Assembly: GCA_030278955.1 (NCBI GenBank)
Contig: JAOANR010000001.1
Coordinates: forward strand, 40,760,890 to 40,824,889
Length of the DNA: 64,000 nt
From: Hygrophila difformis
Lineage: Eukaryota; Streptophyta; Magnoliopsida; Lamiales; Acanthaceae
Direction: 5' to 3'
Part shown: positions 48,251-61,900 of the stretch, piece after piece
Position numbering within the stretch: position 1 is the first letter of the stretch
Layout of the letters: each line of letters opens with the position of its first letter
Position numbers and translations under genes: made by a program
Notes under the pieces: generated by a model
Seen by the model: only the letters and a program-made list of their open reading frames with translations
The model's database searches: none
What the model was told of the DNA's origin: nothing

Positions 48251-50566
48251 TGTAACGCCCCAAAAATTTAAAACCAAATTTCTGTGACGTCACTGCCCTG
48301 TTACCTCTCTTAAACTGTTGGCCAATCAATTTAAGATCAATAACACGTAGCCAAGTAAACAGGAAGCCAATGAATCATAATACAAATCCAGAAAGGAAAC
48401 CTCACATCATAACAGACGTTCGGCTTACAAGCCTTATTCATGCGACATAACAGTCTCATCTCAACCTGTCAGAGATATCAAGTTAAACACAAGACAGAAC
48501 ATAGTGTACCGATCCGTACTACAACAGTACGAGACTAGGTAATAAGTCATAGCATAATATTCAAGACAAGCACATAAGTCCACAACATGCTAATGCATCT
48601 CTAGGTAGATCACTCATCCCCAAACCCCACATCGTGCTCAGGCTCTGCGTCCTCCCCGGGAATATCTATACATGAAAACAATTGCAAGGGTCAGTACAAG
48701 GTACTGAGCAAGAATAGAAGAATCGTCATAAGGGGAAACAAGAATTAACTTGATTCCCTAGAAGTATATTTATACATATATGTGGAGATATATTCCGATT
48801 TTAAACATTTGTTAGGCATAACATAAAAATTGAACAGTGCGAATAAGTAAACATCACACCGTCCCATACCGGTGCTTCAACCACTGCAAATAAGATGAAT
48901 GATGGATGATGAGATGAAATATTATGACCTAAAATGTCTATCTACCCTAAATGCAACACATAAGCATGCCTAGCGCGCACCTAGGTACCATGGTCGGTAT
49001 TCCCCCCATATAAGGGTCCACTCCCCTTAATGGTCGGGAGATATACCCACAGTGCCCCCGCCGCGGACACTAACAGCTGAGATCGTGGCTTACGGCAAGC
49101 GGGTCAGGCTAAGGGTCATGAGCCCTTTCTAGCCAAAATCAGACTAGGATATAAATCCTTTTCAGTCTCAATGCCCAGGGTAAGATACTGGCTATGCCCA
49201 ATCGGATACCGACTCGTAAGCATAGGGTATCCTACCGTCGTAGCATAATTTTTGATTCACTAACATATCATCACAGATATTCAGATTCAATTCAATCACA
49301 TGTCAATACGTAAATTACGTGTCATGACAAAATAAACAACTCATCGCGAGTTAAGTGTAATCAGGGGTGTGCCAAGTCCCACATATCGGCACCAACTCTC
49401 ACATCGTCATAGAAGCGAAACAAGACTCGATCTTAACTAAGACATAGTAGATCACCGCTAATCGCAACTAAGTTCAAAGATTGTGAGCATAATGATAGTT
49501 ATGGCATTCTAGAAGCATAAGAAGAACTAAGGAACACGAAGGAGGAAGAATCGGAAAAACGAACAAACAGAACGCAGCAACAGCGGGGACCGCGCGCTCC
49601 CCGCGCGGTCTTTGGCTTAAGGGCGCGCCAAGACCGCGCGCCCTGGACACGGACGTCGTGACGTTCGTGTCGCGCGCTGCTCGCGCGCTAGCGCGTCGGG
49701 GGCGCGCCGACACGACAGAAACGATGGAAATGGCGATTTCCGGCCATTCCACCGATTATGCCCCCCATTTAAGCCTATCTCTACCCTTGCCTGGTATTGA
49801 GGTGGTCCAAACTCTTCCAATACAGCTCCCCAACTCCTCCAAACACCAATACCAAGCTACATAACAAGAAATCAATCCAAACATTAAAAATCAACTCCAA
49901 ACATCAAAATTTCATCCAAGAACATGATTTCTTCATCATGAAATCATTGGAAGCTCAAAAACTGAAATTACTCAACCAAAAGCATTACCTTAGCTCCCAA
50001 AACTGATTTGCAACTCCCAAGCAAGGATTTAACACAAATTCCAAGCCAATCTACAAGAGTTGAAGAAAAACCCCCAATTTTCGTCACTACCAAAACAGCC
50101 CCCAAAATCACTTCCAAACACATGAAAAAGCAAGGAAATTGCAAGAGAAACACTTACCCCAACTATCTTGACCAAAACCCCAACCGATTTGAGCAAGAAA
50201 ATGGAGATTGGGAGGGTTTTGACACCCACCCTAACTCACCAAAGAAGGGTGACGGGAATGGGAAGGGGAGGAGGAAAGAAATGGGTTTCCAATGCCCAAA
50301 ATCAGATTTTGAAGAGTCAAAAATGGATCCGGGTCGGGTCATGGGTCTCGGGTCAGGTCGGAATGTGGGTTAAAAGGGTTACACCACTTGTCTTGACCAC
50401 ATTGCACCCATTTGAGCACTTGACTCTTATTATCTTGTGAGTTGAACTCACTTATTCTCCCACTTAAATCTTCATTCCCTACAAAATAATCCACATACTA
50501 AGTCTTTTGTTAATTAACCATAACTAAATTAAATTAATTATGAGTTAATTAAATCGGGGTGTTACA
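48251..50566 (-). repeat. Element C 3' LTR
   Basis: TGTAACGCCCC...GGGGTGTTACA on the plus strand. It contains a GC-rich block with repeated CGCGCG palindromes at about 49584-49715. Readings such as 50008-50373 recur in the other LTR and are not genes. Confidence 0.95.
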
Positions 50567-50581
50567 ATCTCTCCCCCTTAG
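50567..50581 (-). promoter_or_regulatory. Polypurine tract, element C
   Basis: On the minus strand this reads CTAAGGGGGAGAGAT, immediately before the 3' LTR. Confidence 0.85.
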
Positions 50582-50626
50582 GATCATTCGTCCTCGAATG
50601 AAAAAGTATGGATTAAGGTCATTACT

Positions 50627-53600
50627 TCACTGAATTGGAGTCAAATCCAATTCAGGATAACGCCCCGCCATGCTGTCCTCTGTCTCCCAAGTGGCATCCT
50701 CTACGCCATGTCTCGACCAAAGTACTTTCACCATTTTGATCACCTTATTGCGAAGTACCTTTTCTTTAGTGTCTAGAATCGCCACGGGGTATTCTTCGTA
50801 TTCTAGGCTGTCATCCAACTCCACCTCCTCCGGTTGTATAATCTTGTCAGGATCCGAGATAAACTTCCTCAACTGAGAGACGTGGAAAACGTTGTGCACC
50901 TTTCCCACCTCAGTTGGCAATTCTAACCGGTAAGCGACCTTCCCAATCTTCTTAGTGATCTCATAGGGGCCTATAAATTTGGGACTCAGTTTCCCCTTCT
51001 TCCCAAATCGTCTCACGCCCCTCATGGGTGACACTCTCAAAAGTACCCAATCTCCAACCTCGAATTCAATGTCTCTCCTGGACAAATCAGCATAACTCTT
51101 CTGACGATCCTGAGCTTCCTTCATTCTACCTCTGATCACCCTTACCACTTCAGTGGTCTGTTCAATGAGTTCAGGACCCATCACCACTCACTCTGAAGGA
51201 TCACTCCAACACAAGGGTGTCCTGCACTTTCTTCCGTATAAGGCCTCCAAAAGCCACACGAATACTCGCGTGGTAGCTATTGTTGTAGGAGAACTCCACC
51301 AAAGGTAGATGTTCCTCCCACGATCCTTGAAAATCCATCACACACGCCCTCAACATATCCTCTAAGGTTCTAATGGTCCTTTCGGTCTGTCCATCAGTCT
51401 GAGGGTGCCACGCAGTACTCATACTGATCTGTGTCCCAAAGGCTGTCTGCAATTCCTTCCAGAACCTTGACAAGAATCTGGAATCTCTGTCGGAAATGAT
51501 TTCCCGAGGAATACCAAAACATCTAACCACATGTTGGATGTAAGTGCCAGTCAACTGTTGCATGCTCCAGTTCAATCTCATTGGTATAAACACAACACTC
51601 TTGGTTAGTCGGTCCACAACTACCCAAATAGTATCAAAACTGCTCCGTGTCCTGGGTAGCCCGGTGACAAAGTCCATAGCAATGGACTCCCATTTCCAAG
51701 TAGGAACATCCAAAGGTTGTAATAAGCCTGAAGGTCTCATATGCTCGGCTTTCACCTTCTGGCAAGTGGAACACCTAGACACAAATTCTGCCACTTCCTT
51801 CTTCATGCCTTTCCACCAATAGTTTTGCCTCAAATCCTTGTACATCTTTACTGCTCCCGGATGTACGGAGTAAGGTGTGCGATGTGCTTCCTCCATAATT
51901 TTTCCTTTCAGCGCCTGATCTTTCGGAGGCACGCACCAACGGTCCCCAAACTTGATCATATCCTTGCTATCAATCACAAAGCCTTCCGCTTTACCCTTAC
52001 GAATCTGAGCTTTCAAATGCATCATCTCTTGACTTACAGCTTGACTTAGTCTGAGCTCCTCGAGTAATGATGGCACCACCGTCATAGCATTCAACCTCGC
52101 TATCGTGTCGTAAGGAAGAACCACAACACCTTCCTTGTCTAACTCTTGCCTCAACTTCCAAGGGAGAGTAATTGAATTCAGTACATGTCCTTTCCTACTT
52201 AGTGCATCAGCCACCCGGTTGGCTTTCCCTTCTATGTACTGAATACTCGTGTCGTAGTCCTGCAAAAACTCTAACCACCTTCTTTGCCTACCGCTCATCT
52301 TATCTGCAGTATAGAGACATTTAAGGTTCTTATGATCCGAGTAGATTTGACACTTGGCGCCGTAAAGATAATGCCTCCAAATTTTTAATGCATGCACGAC
52401 CGCTGCCATCTCCAGGTCGTGAGTCGGGTAATTCAGCTCGTGAGGCTTTAATTGTCTAGAGGCATATGCAATCACCTTGCCATACTGCATAAGCACACAC
52501 CCAAGTCCTCGATAAGATGCATCTGTGTATACCTCATATTCCCCCGATTCATCAGGTAACACTAGGACCGGAGCCTCTGTCACCTTCTTCTTCAATAGAT
52601 CAAAAGTCCGCTGATAGTTCTCACTCCAATGAAATAATACATTCTTCCTCAATAACTGAGTCAAGGGTCGAGCAATGCTAGCGAACCCCTCAATGAACCT
52701 CCTATAGTATCCCACCAATCCAAGGAAACTACGCACCTCAATGACATTAGTTGGAGGATTCCACTCCAACACTGCTTCGACCTTCGCAGGGTCTACTGAA
52801 ATTCCTTCGCCTGACACAATATGCCCAAGGAAAGCCACCTGATCCAACCAAAACTCACTCTTCGAAAGTTTGGCATATAACTTGTGCTCCCTAAGCACCT
52901 GCAACACTGTCCTGAGATGTTCCTTGTGTGTCTTTACACTGGAAGAGTATACCAAAATGTCATCAATAAAGACAACCACACAAAAGTCTAACCAAGGTCG
53001 AAAGACGCGATGCATCAAGTCCATAAAAACTGCTGGGGCATTAGTCAGCCCAAACGGCATCACTGTGAACTCGAAATGACCATACCGCGTTCGGAAAGCT
53101 GTCTTTTCACGATCTCCCTCTGCCACCCGAATCTGATGGTATCCTGATCTCAAGTCGATCTTAGAGAATGTGGATGCACCCTTCAGCTGGTCAAATAGGT
53201 CATCAATCCTCGGCAGTGGGTAACGGTTCTTGACTGTAATCTGATTGAGCCCCCGATAATCAATACACATCCGTAAGCTTCCGTCCTTCTTTTTGACAAA
53301 GATTACCGGTGCTCCCCAAGGCGAACTGCTAGGTTGAATGTATCCTTTATCAAGTAAATCCTTAAGCTGTTCCTTCAACTCCCTAAACTCGGCAGGAGCC
53401 ATTCGGTAAGGGGCCTTGGCAACTGGTGCCGCTCCCGGTACCAAGTCAATGACAAAGTCTATCCCCCGGACAGGCGGAAATCCAGGTATCTCATCAGGGA
53501 ACACATCTGGAAACTCCGAGACAATAGGAATCTGTGCAATTGTCGAACTCGAGGGTGCTGGCGTCATCTCACGCACAGAACAAAAGTATACCGGATACCC

Positions 53601-54029
53601 TTTTCTAATTAAAGCTGCAAAAGTGACAGAAGATACCACTCGAATGTTAGGAGGGTAATAAACCACTTGCTCACCTTCTTCATCGGTGAAGGAAATCCTT
53701 GGTATCCCGCAGTCTAATCTGGCTCGGTACTTAGACAGCCAATCCATTCCCAAAATCACGTCAAAATCGGCCAAATCTAGCACCACTAGATTCGCTCTGA
53801 ACTCTCGCTCTTTGATGATTATCTGTGCATCGGGTTTAATCCACTGGCTCCGCATGAGGTCTCCCGAAGGTAGCGTAACAGGGAGTTGATAGGCCTCCAG
53901 AGGTCCCATATCATTATTGGTTACGAATTCCGATGATATAAACGAGCATGATGCACCAGAATCATATAAGGCATAAGCAGGCACATTATCAACTAGTATA
54001 GTACCTACGCATTTAATAACATAAGGCAC
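50627..54029 (-). pseudogene. Element C pol (PR-RT-RH-INT-chromodomain), one frame break
   Basis: Protease with YDSGAS near 53960. RT has MCIDYRGLN near 53245-53270 and FIDD at 52970-52959; RNase H has VYTDASY near 52530. Integrase has its zinc finger near 51870-51750 and a D-D-E core (AMDF near 51680, SDRDSRF near 51500-51480, QTERTI near 51400). Small deletions at about 51225-51260 destroy the conserved block after the D-D-E core and shift the frame. The remainder (51187-50627) has the integrase C-terminus and a chromodomain (KMVKVLWSRHGVEDATWE). The nominal start Met at 54029 probably lies in intron-like sequence; the conserved reading begins at the AG|GTACT boundary near 54007-54005. Confidence 0.93.
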
Positions 54030-54375
54030 TACTTGGGTACTTGTTTTTCCCGTGATTCAATTCAATTCTCTGTAATCGATGCACATCCTCAACGACCCAT
54101 CATTCTTCTTAACAAACAAAACAGGAGCTCCTTAAGGCGAGCTACTCGGCTAAATATACCCCTTACTGGTAAGCTCATTCAATCACAGCACGATGGCAAA
54201 CAACCAATCATCTCAGGCATAACAGCCAATAATCCACCCCGTAAGGTCAACAGGCATAACAGCCAATAATCCACCCCGTAGGGTCAACAGGCATAACAGC
54301 CAATAATCCACCCCGTAGGGCTACCGGGACTCAACAGCACCTGTGAAGGCTGCCCGATCGATCGTAAGCATCATA
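54030..54375 (-). other. Scrambled region in element C: stray RT piece and triplicated LTR-like phrase
   Basis: Where gag and the gag-pol intron should be, there is first a second RT fragment on the minus strand (about 54165-54060; [20 protein letters not shown]), with a stop in it. Then come three tandem copies of about 34 bases (GGCATAACAGCCAATAATCC...) at 54217-54320. The tandem phrase is the reverse complement of sequence like element D's LTR near 16370-16400. These pieces come from other elements. Confidence 0.7.
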
Positions 54376-54585
54376 TCACCCGAAGGTAAAGAAACTAGCA
54401 CCAGATAGGTATGACATGAGTTCCACAAAACGACCATAGTACTCAGACACTGTCATATTTCCTGCTTGCTCTAGGTTAAGAAATTCAGTAACATTCGGTA
54501 AACAAGAATAATTCTTTACCGAACAACAATTATTAAGTATAGATCTCCCGGAATATCCCCAAGGATTGATCCTGGTTTGATTCAC
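54376..54585 (-). pseudogene. Element C gag remnant
   Basis: A short minus-strand reading with EFLNLEQAGNMTVSEYYGRFVELM, the end of the retrotransposon-gag core. The rest of gag on both sides is missing. Confidence 0.7.
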
Positions 54586-54736
54586 AAACCACCCCTATAG
54601 GGGACGCAGATAACCAAAAACAATGCAATTAACAAGAATATAAGCAGAACCAGATGCAATTCCTACACTATATGCTTTCCCCCACACACCTCACCACATG
54701 CTTGTGTTAGAATTCTAAGCACATACGAGCAGACAT

Positions 54737-54749
54737 GGCTCTGATACCA
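54737..54749 (-). promoter_or_regulatory. Primer binding site (tRNA-iMet), element C
   Basis: TGGTATCAGAGCC on the minus strand, three bases from the 5' LTR. Confidence 0.9.
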
Positions 54750-54752
54750 ACC

Positions 54753-57068
54753 TGTAACGCCCCAAAAATTTAAAACCAAATTTCTGTGACGTCACTGCCG
54801 TGTTACCTCTCTTAAACTGTTGGCCAATCAATTTAAGATCAATAACACGTATCCAAGTAAACAGGAAGCCAATGAATCATAATACAAATCCAGAAAGGAA
54901 ACCTCACATCATAACAGACGTTCGGCTTACAAGCCTTATTCATGCGACATAACAGTCTCATCTCAACCTGTCAGAGATATCAAGTTAAACACAAGACAGA
55001 ACATAGTGTACCGATCCGTACTACAACGGTACGAGACTAGGTAATAAGTCATAGCATAATATTCAAGACAAGCACATAAGTCCACAACATGCTAATGCAT
55101 CTCTAGGTAGATCACTCATCCCCAAACCCCACATTGTGCTCAGGCTCTGCGTCCTCCCCGGGAATATCTATACATGAAAACAATTGCAAGGGTCAGTACA
55201 AGGTACTGAGCAAGAATAGAAGAATCGGCATAAGGGGAAACAAGAATTAACTTGATTCCCTAGAAGTATATTTATACATATATGTGGAGATATATTCCGA
55301 TTTTAAACATTTGTTAGGCATAACATAAAAATTGAACAGTGCGAATAAGTAAACATCACACCGTCCCATACCGGTGCTTCAACCACTGCAAATAAGATGA
55401 ATGATGGATGATGAGATGAAATGTTATGACCTAAAATGTCTATCTACCCTAAATGCAACACATAAGCATGCCTAGCGCGCACCTAGGTACCATGGTCGGT
55501 ATTCCCCCCCATATAAGGGTCCACTCCCCTTAATGGTCGGGAGATATACCCACAGTGCCCCCGCCGCGGACACTAACAGCTGAGATCGTGGCTTACGGCA
55601 AGCGGGTCAGGCTAAGGGTCATGAGCCCTTTCTAGCCAAAATCAGACTAGGATATAAATCCTTTTCAGTCTCAATGCCCAGGGTAAGATACTGGCTATGC
55701 CCAATCGGATACCGACTCGTAAGCATAGGGTATCCTACCGTCGTAGCATAATTTTTGATTCACCAACATATCATCACAGATATTCAGATTCAATTCAATC
55801 ACATGTCAATACGTAAATTACATGTCATGACAAAATAAACAACTCATCGTGAGTTAAGTGTAATCAGGGGTGTGCCAAGTCCCACATATCGGCACCAACT
55901 CTCACATCGTCATAGAAGCGAAACAAGACTCGATCTTAACTAAGGCATAGTAGATCACCGCTAATCGCAACTAAGTTCAAAGATTGTGAGCATAATGATA
56001 GTTATGGCATTCTAGAAGCATAAGAAGAACTAAGGAACACGAAGGAGGAAGAATCGGAAAAACGAACAAACAGAACGCAGCAACAGCGGGGACCGCGCGC
56101 TCCCCGCGCGGTCTTTGGCTTAAGGGCGCGCCAAGACCGCGCGCCCTGGACACGGACGTCGTGACGTTCGTGTCGCGCGCTGCTCGCGCGCTAGCGCGTC
56201 GGGGGCGCGCTGACACGACAGAAACGATGGAAATGGCGATTTCCGGCCATTCCACCGATTATGCCCCCATTTAAGCCTATCTCTACCCTTGCCTGGTATT
56301 GAGGTGGTCCAAACTCTTCCAATACAGCTCCCCAACTCCTCCAAACACCAATACCAAGCTACATAACAAGAAATCAATCCAAACATCAAAAATCAACTCC
56401 AAACATCAAAATTTCATCCAAGAACATGATTTCTTCATCATGAAATCATTGGAAGCTCAAAAACTGAAATTACTCAACCAAAAGCATTACCTTAGCTCCC
56501 AAAACTGATTTGCAACTCCCAAGCAAGGATTTAACACAAATTCCAAGCCAATCTACAAGAGTTGAAGAAAAACCCCCAATTTTCGTCACTACCAAAACAG
56601 CCCCCAAAATCACTTCCAAACACATGAAAAAGCAAGGAAATTGCAAGAGAAACACTTACCCCAACTATCTTGACCAAAACCCCAACCGATTTGAGCAAGA
56701 AAATGGAGATTGGGAGGGTTTTGACACCAACCCTAACTCACCAAAGAAGGGTGACGGGAATGGGAAGGGGAGGAGGAAAGAAATGGGTTTCCAATGCCCA
56801 AAATCAGATTTTGAAGAGTCAAAAATGGATCCGGGTCGGGTCATGGGTCTCGGGTCGGGTCGGAATGTGGGTTAAAAGGGTTACACCACTTGTCTTGACC
56901 ACATTGCACCCATTTGAGCACTTGACTCTTATTATCTTGTGAGTTGAACTCACTTATTCTCCCACTTAAATCTTCATTCCCTACAAAATAATCCACATAC
57001 TAAGTCTTTTGTTAATTAACCATAACTAAATTAAATTAATTATGAGTTAATTAAATCGGGGTGTTACA
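54753..57068 (-). repeat. Element C 5' LTR
   Basis: The same 2,316 bp as 48251-50566, with few differences. Confidence 0.95.
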
Positions 57069-58915
57069 CCTAGTGAACGGGATTTTTTGAAAGTTCGTAT
57101 TTCAAAGTTATCAAATGATCGATATCGCGTTTTCATAGTTCGAGTTTTCTCAAGTTCGAAAAATCCTATTCGAGGCAGTTTACGCCTTTCTTAATTAAAA
57201 ATTCGTCTTTTCTCCAAAAATTCTGAAATTTTTTACAGTAACTCAAAAACACACACACGAACAACTTTCATGTTTTAAGTTTTTGGAAATAAGGTTCCGA
57301 AGTGAGTCGAAATTCGAGTTTATTGCAAGGAATAATTTCTGTCTTAAAAACTGTTTTCGTCACAGGTTCGTACAACGCCGATTAAAAATTCATTTCAAAA
57401 CCAATCGATGTGAAATTTTTAGAGTAACTACACAACACGTTAAGGAACAAATTTTATGTTTTAAGAATTTGGAAATAATGAATTCTTGGTACTCAAAAAT
57501 CGATTGCAACTCACTGCATACTCGCGGCCCTCAAAACAATCTTAAAACAGTTCTGAAAATTCGGCCGTTTGGCATATCAAATGAACACCAAAATCCATGA
57601 AATTTTTAATGCATAATCTAGACACAATTATCTACAACTTTTGTTTAGGAATGCAAAGTTAAATCATTCGAAAAATGGGTGAAAAACATGCATCAAGTTG
57701 AATGTAGAAATCTGTCACAGTTTTAAAACGTTCGGGTTGCCACAGAAAGTTTATAGCGTGATTTGGGATAGCAAAACTTCATGTCAACGGCTGCAATTTG
57801 GACACAAGATAGATAAAGGTGTTAGGAACAACGTTTATGTTGAAACGTTTTCGGTTTGAATTCCCGAAGGTCGAGTTTTAGGCGAGTCTTTAAAATTGGA
57901 AGAAAATAGGGTTTTTGAAAACCGATTTTTGTTACAAGCCTATATCTCGGGATTTAAACAACAAACAACCACGAAAATTTGTGAGTAAGGTTTTAACTTA
58001 CTTAGTTAGAGAATAGGGTCGCTGGATTGGGTTTCCGGACGTCCTAGGGTCACGACGAACGGCCAACTTCTCCGATCGCTTTTTGTTCGTTTTCCGACGG
58101 GAAATCGTAGTAAGGAAAAAGGGTTAGAATATGAGTTTCTGAGATCTATGGACGAATTGAAACTTTGTACAATACCTTACCAAGAGTCTAGAGGGCAGGG
58201 GCTTGTCCCGGTCGTCCCGTCGTCGCCGGAATACTCGCCGGAAAGTGGTGTTGAAGGAGTTTTGAACTTGGAGAGGGAATTGAGGGTGGAGGCTTGAATG
58301 TTTTCCGAAAACCTAGGGTTTGGGGCGCCCCTAGGGTACTCTTAAGCTTTCCCCAAGGCTGAGATCCGATTGCCATGGTTAGGGGTGTTGTTTTTGGCAA
58401 GAAAATCGCCATGGAAGGAAAGTTTACACTTTCAGCACCTCTGGCGCGCTGGTGGCGCGCACCTAAGCTTTTGCCCGCGCGGAGCACGCGCGACCAACCT
58501 GGAGTCGCGACGCCTCTGTCCGCGCGGTGGCCGCGCGGCGGCGCGCGGAGAGCGCGGGCCGGCCGGACCGGCCGGTTCGGCGGTCCGCGTGTTCCGTCGG
58601 GTCTTTCCTCGCTTTCCCCTATCGGTTTTCTACGTGTTAGCTCGATTCCCTGGGTCGTTTCCGGTTCGGAATCTTTTCCTTAAACTTGTTACGAGTCCGG
58701 CTTATCGCTCGCAACATTTCCGTGTCCTAATTGGCCTAGTCTAAATTGGTTCCAACTCCTCCTATCGTCCTTGTGATCTAATTCGTGATTTATTTTGTGA
58801 TTTATTTCGTGACTGAACTTAGAAATTAGTTCCAAGCTGCCTACGTACCCTGTGAAGGGATCAAGTCATGACGTAGTTCAAAACAATTTGAATTTGTTTT
58901 TCCTCGGGTGTTACA
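57069..58915 (-). repeat. Element B 5' LTR, part after the C insertion
   Basis: Begins with the CCTAG duplication and continues collinear with 41246-43086. It includes the GC-rich block at about 58440-58590 and ends CTCGGGTGTTACA. Confidence 0.93.
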
Positions 58916-58920
58916 CCCGA

Positions 58921-61900
58921 TGCTTACGATGTGTCACTGGTGTTATTCAAATTCAAGTTGGCTCGTGAAAATGTATCATCTTAATTCAAATGTGAGGCCA
59001 ATGGTTGTTATTTTAAGGCATGGGTTATAGCTATAGGTTTGATTGAAATCACATGTGGGTACAAGAGCAGGGAAGATATAATGAACTTATTAATTTCAAT
59101 ATCTGGATTCAAATATTTCATGGAATGCATTCGCTGGAGTATTAAGCAAACATGTGCCTGTGGAAAAGCCTTTAAATGCTTATTTGTGTGGACATTGTTT
59201 GTCTGAATTCTGAAACCATGCATGTGCTCGGACAAAATTGGTTGGCAACGTAATGAGCTTGACACAACTAATTAGTTTTGAATTGGTTTGATCTTACAAT
59301 CTTTGAATGCTCAAGCTCCTTCATGTCCTGATTGATTCAAGTCTGGTTCCACTTTCTGTTCAACTTTGATCAAGAAAAAAATATTGTAAAAACTGACCTT
59401 AGTTTTTTTAAATATGCTAAAACCCTGCTTCAGTTCTAGCCTTCTAGGATTAGCGCATGTCATCCTTAACAGCTTACAAGCCTTAAGAAGCCTTTGCGTT
59501 ACAAAACAGATTGCAGTTGGGGGGAGGGAGAGATGGCTTGGGGAGGACTCACCAAGCATCGTTTTGAAGTAGTACATGCATCTTTATTTAAGTATGAAAC
59601 ATTAATTTCAGTCCAACCTGTAACTATTGCATGCGCATTAAAATAGCTTGTGTATTTGCATTTAGGTTGTAATTTATAAATATTACATTATTTTATTAAA
59701 TATATTTATATTTATTTCTAAATTTGAGGTGAAAGAATAGAGTTGGACTCGATTTATATTGGAGGTTTCCCTTTGCTGCCTAGATTTTGTTATTTACTCC
59801 ATTTATTATTAGGATCTGTTATGTGTAATATGTTAGTTTCTCTACTCCACTTAAGATACATTCTAAGATAACGTTCTTACTATTTTGCTTGGCAGCCCAA
59901 ATAGAATATTCTCTTATTCGGGATTGGAAACCAGAGTTCGTTGGACTTTTAACTTGTCAATCATCCGGCCTCGAATGAATATACGCCTTTTTTTTGTTGC
60001 ATGGTCCTTTTTTTGTTCATGAAGGATTTGCGCCTTGAACAAGTGATATGTCTAAGGAATACGATATTCCATTTACTAACTTCTTAGCTATTTTTCTTTT
60101 TGGAAATTAGAACTTATTTATTTTATTAAGTAGCTATTTTATGTTCTCAGATTGAAGATGAAGACGTTATTCACTACTCAAAATGGCCTGAGGTTGAAGC
60201 TCGGGGGGGGGGGGGGGGGGGGGGGGGGGGGCTTTACTAATTTCATTAGTCTGTGAGGAACCGCAAGGTAATCTCTCTAAATCTAGATTCCCTTTTATAT
60301 ATGGTTTTCTATTTGTCTGATTATTATGAGCGGGTTTGTTTTACAAAATTAATTAAGTGGATAGGCAAGTGAAATGGAAGGAAAGAATTCAATGAAGTTC
60401 ATGTGTTGAATAACAATAAATTATTGTTTCATTTTGTCATTTCATCTTTGCGATTTTTCCTGTGTTTCACCTATTATTGACCTCAGCCTGCATTTTGCTA
60501 GATTTCAGCCTAATTGGGATCATAATGGTTACTGATTATTATGAAAAGTAGTATGAATGAGAAGGGTTGAGAAAGATGGGTATAGTGGATGTATAACTTT
60601 CTCCTGAATTCAATCTGCAAAACTACTTAAATTAGTTTTAAATTTATCCTAAAACGTTTCCTTAAATTTATCTTCTGGCCTTTGAAAGATTCTGTAGGAC
60701 ATTCTATCCTACTCTGACCGCAGACAAGTGCATGTGAATTTGAGGTACATATGATGTTTTGATTTTGTGATTTTCTTTGTGGATATTTATTTTTTCATTT
60801 TCCTAATTTTTGAGGGTTGGATTTCATAGAGTAAGGTATGGTAATGTGTTTTTGCATGTTTGTGAGCATTTTCCACCAACAAAACCAACTGGTTTTATCA
60901 AGTCTTGATCTTAGCTCTTTTTCCTTTGGTCATCAAGTTGTGAGAATATTATGTGTTAATGACTTTTGGCTGCGGGTTTAATCATATACTGTTTACACAC
61001 ATATATTTATAGGTTGTGAGATTGTAGATGACATGTTGCTACGTGTTCCTATTTTTACGGTATTTGAAAGTCTGCAAGATAGTTGAATAGTTCCTTGATT
61101 ATGGTCGATTGAAGTCTTCGATGTGTTTCATTTGTTATTTCAGTATTATCATGCTATGATGATAATTGGCTTTGTGCTTCATTATGCATTGTAACCCAAC
61201 TGAAATTCATAAAAAAACAAAGCTTGTAAAAAAGTACTATATATTTGTTTATCTATGTGGACACCTTTTGGCCAGAAATTGTTAATTTTTTTTTTTTTTT
61301 TAATTAGGTTCCTCTTTCATCTCGTTTCGCGATCTTTTCTTTTTCATGCTTGAATTTTTCTGTTTCGTCATTTGTGTTGGTGGCAGGTTATGGAATTTGT
61401 TTGTTGGAATGAGATCTATTGTATTAGGGAATGAGAATGATGGGAAGTTGAATGCTTTATTCTTTGCTGTCTATTTCTCCATTTGGTTTAATTTTCTGAA
61501 GAGATTGATTTTGTTGGTCAAGGAGAATAGTGCTTTGGTGTAAAGTTACTTGACTTTGAGATTATAAAAACCTGATATGGAGATTGTTTTATTGTGCAAT
61601 TATGCCACTCTTAACGCTTTCTGATGATGCAGTTCAGTGAAAATATGAACCTGATCGGGATTGACATTAATGTGATCCATGAGATGGTAGATGGCTTCAT
61701 AAGTTAGCACAGTTTCAGGATTTCAAATTTATTCTACATTATATTCAATTGATTTGATGATTTATTTGTGCAGAACTTTGCAGGAAGGAAAAAATCGAGC
61801 TACTTGAAAGCAAACAGATAATGTTCTTTGTATTTGAATTAGATAACCTAATGAAAGAACTTGTCAGTGACAATCACCTTTTTCTTATACCTCCACAAAT

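Larger units (their letters stand above)
48251..57068 (-). mobile_element. Element C: Ty3/gypsy chromovirus nested in B's LTR
   Basis: 8,818 bp on the minus strand with target-site duplication CCTAG (48246-48250 and 57069-57073). The LTRs are both 2,316 bp. It carries an iMet PBS and a PPT, a PR-RT-RH-INT-chromodomain pol with one frame break, and a heavily reduced gag zone. LTRs differ by about 16 positions by eye (about 0.7%), fewer than those of its host B. Confidence 0.95.
40333..58915 (-). mobile_element. Element B: pol-less Ty3/gypsy derivative carrying two extra genes (interrupted by C)
   Basis: Minus-strand LTR element. The 3' LTR is 40333-43086 and the 5' LTR is 47336-58915, interrupted by element C. 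The target-site duplication is CCCGA (40328-40332 and 58916-58920). The PBS (iMet) and PPT are present. The 4,249-bp internal region retains only a chromodomain tail of pol and instead carries an antisense gene (about 43800-45816, plus) and a sense coiled-coil gene (46990-46613, minus). LTR ends match those of element A closely, so B descends from an A-related chromovirus and needs enzymes in trans. By eye its LTRs differ by about 1.5%. Confidence 0.92.

Noticed and set aside
50008..50373. 121-residue reading
   Set aside because: Part of element C's LTR, with an identical partner at 56510-56875. There are no domain features.
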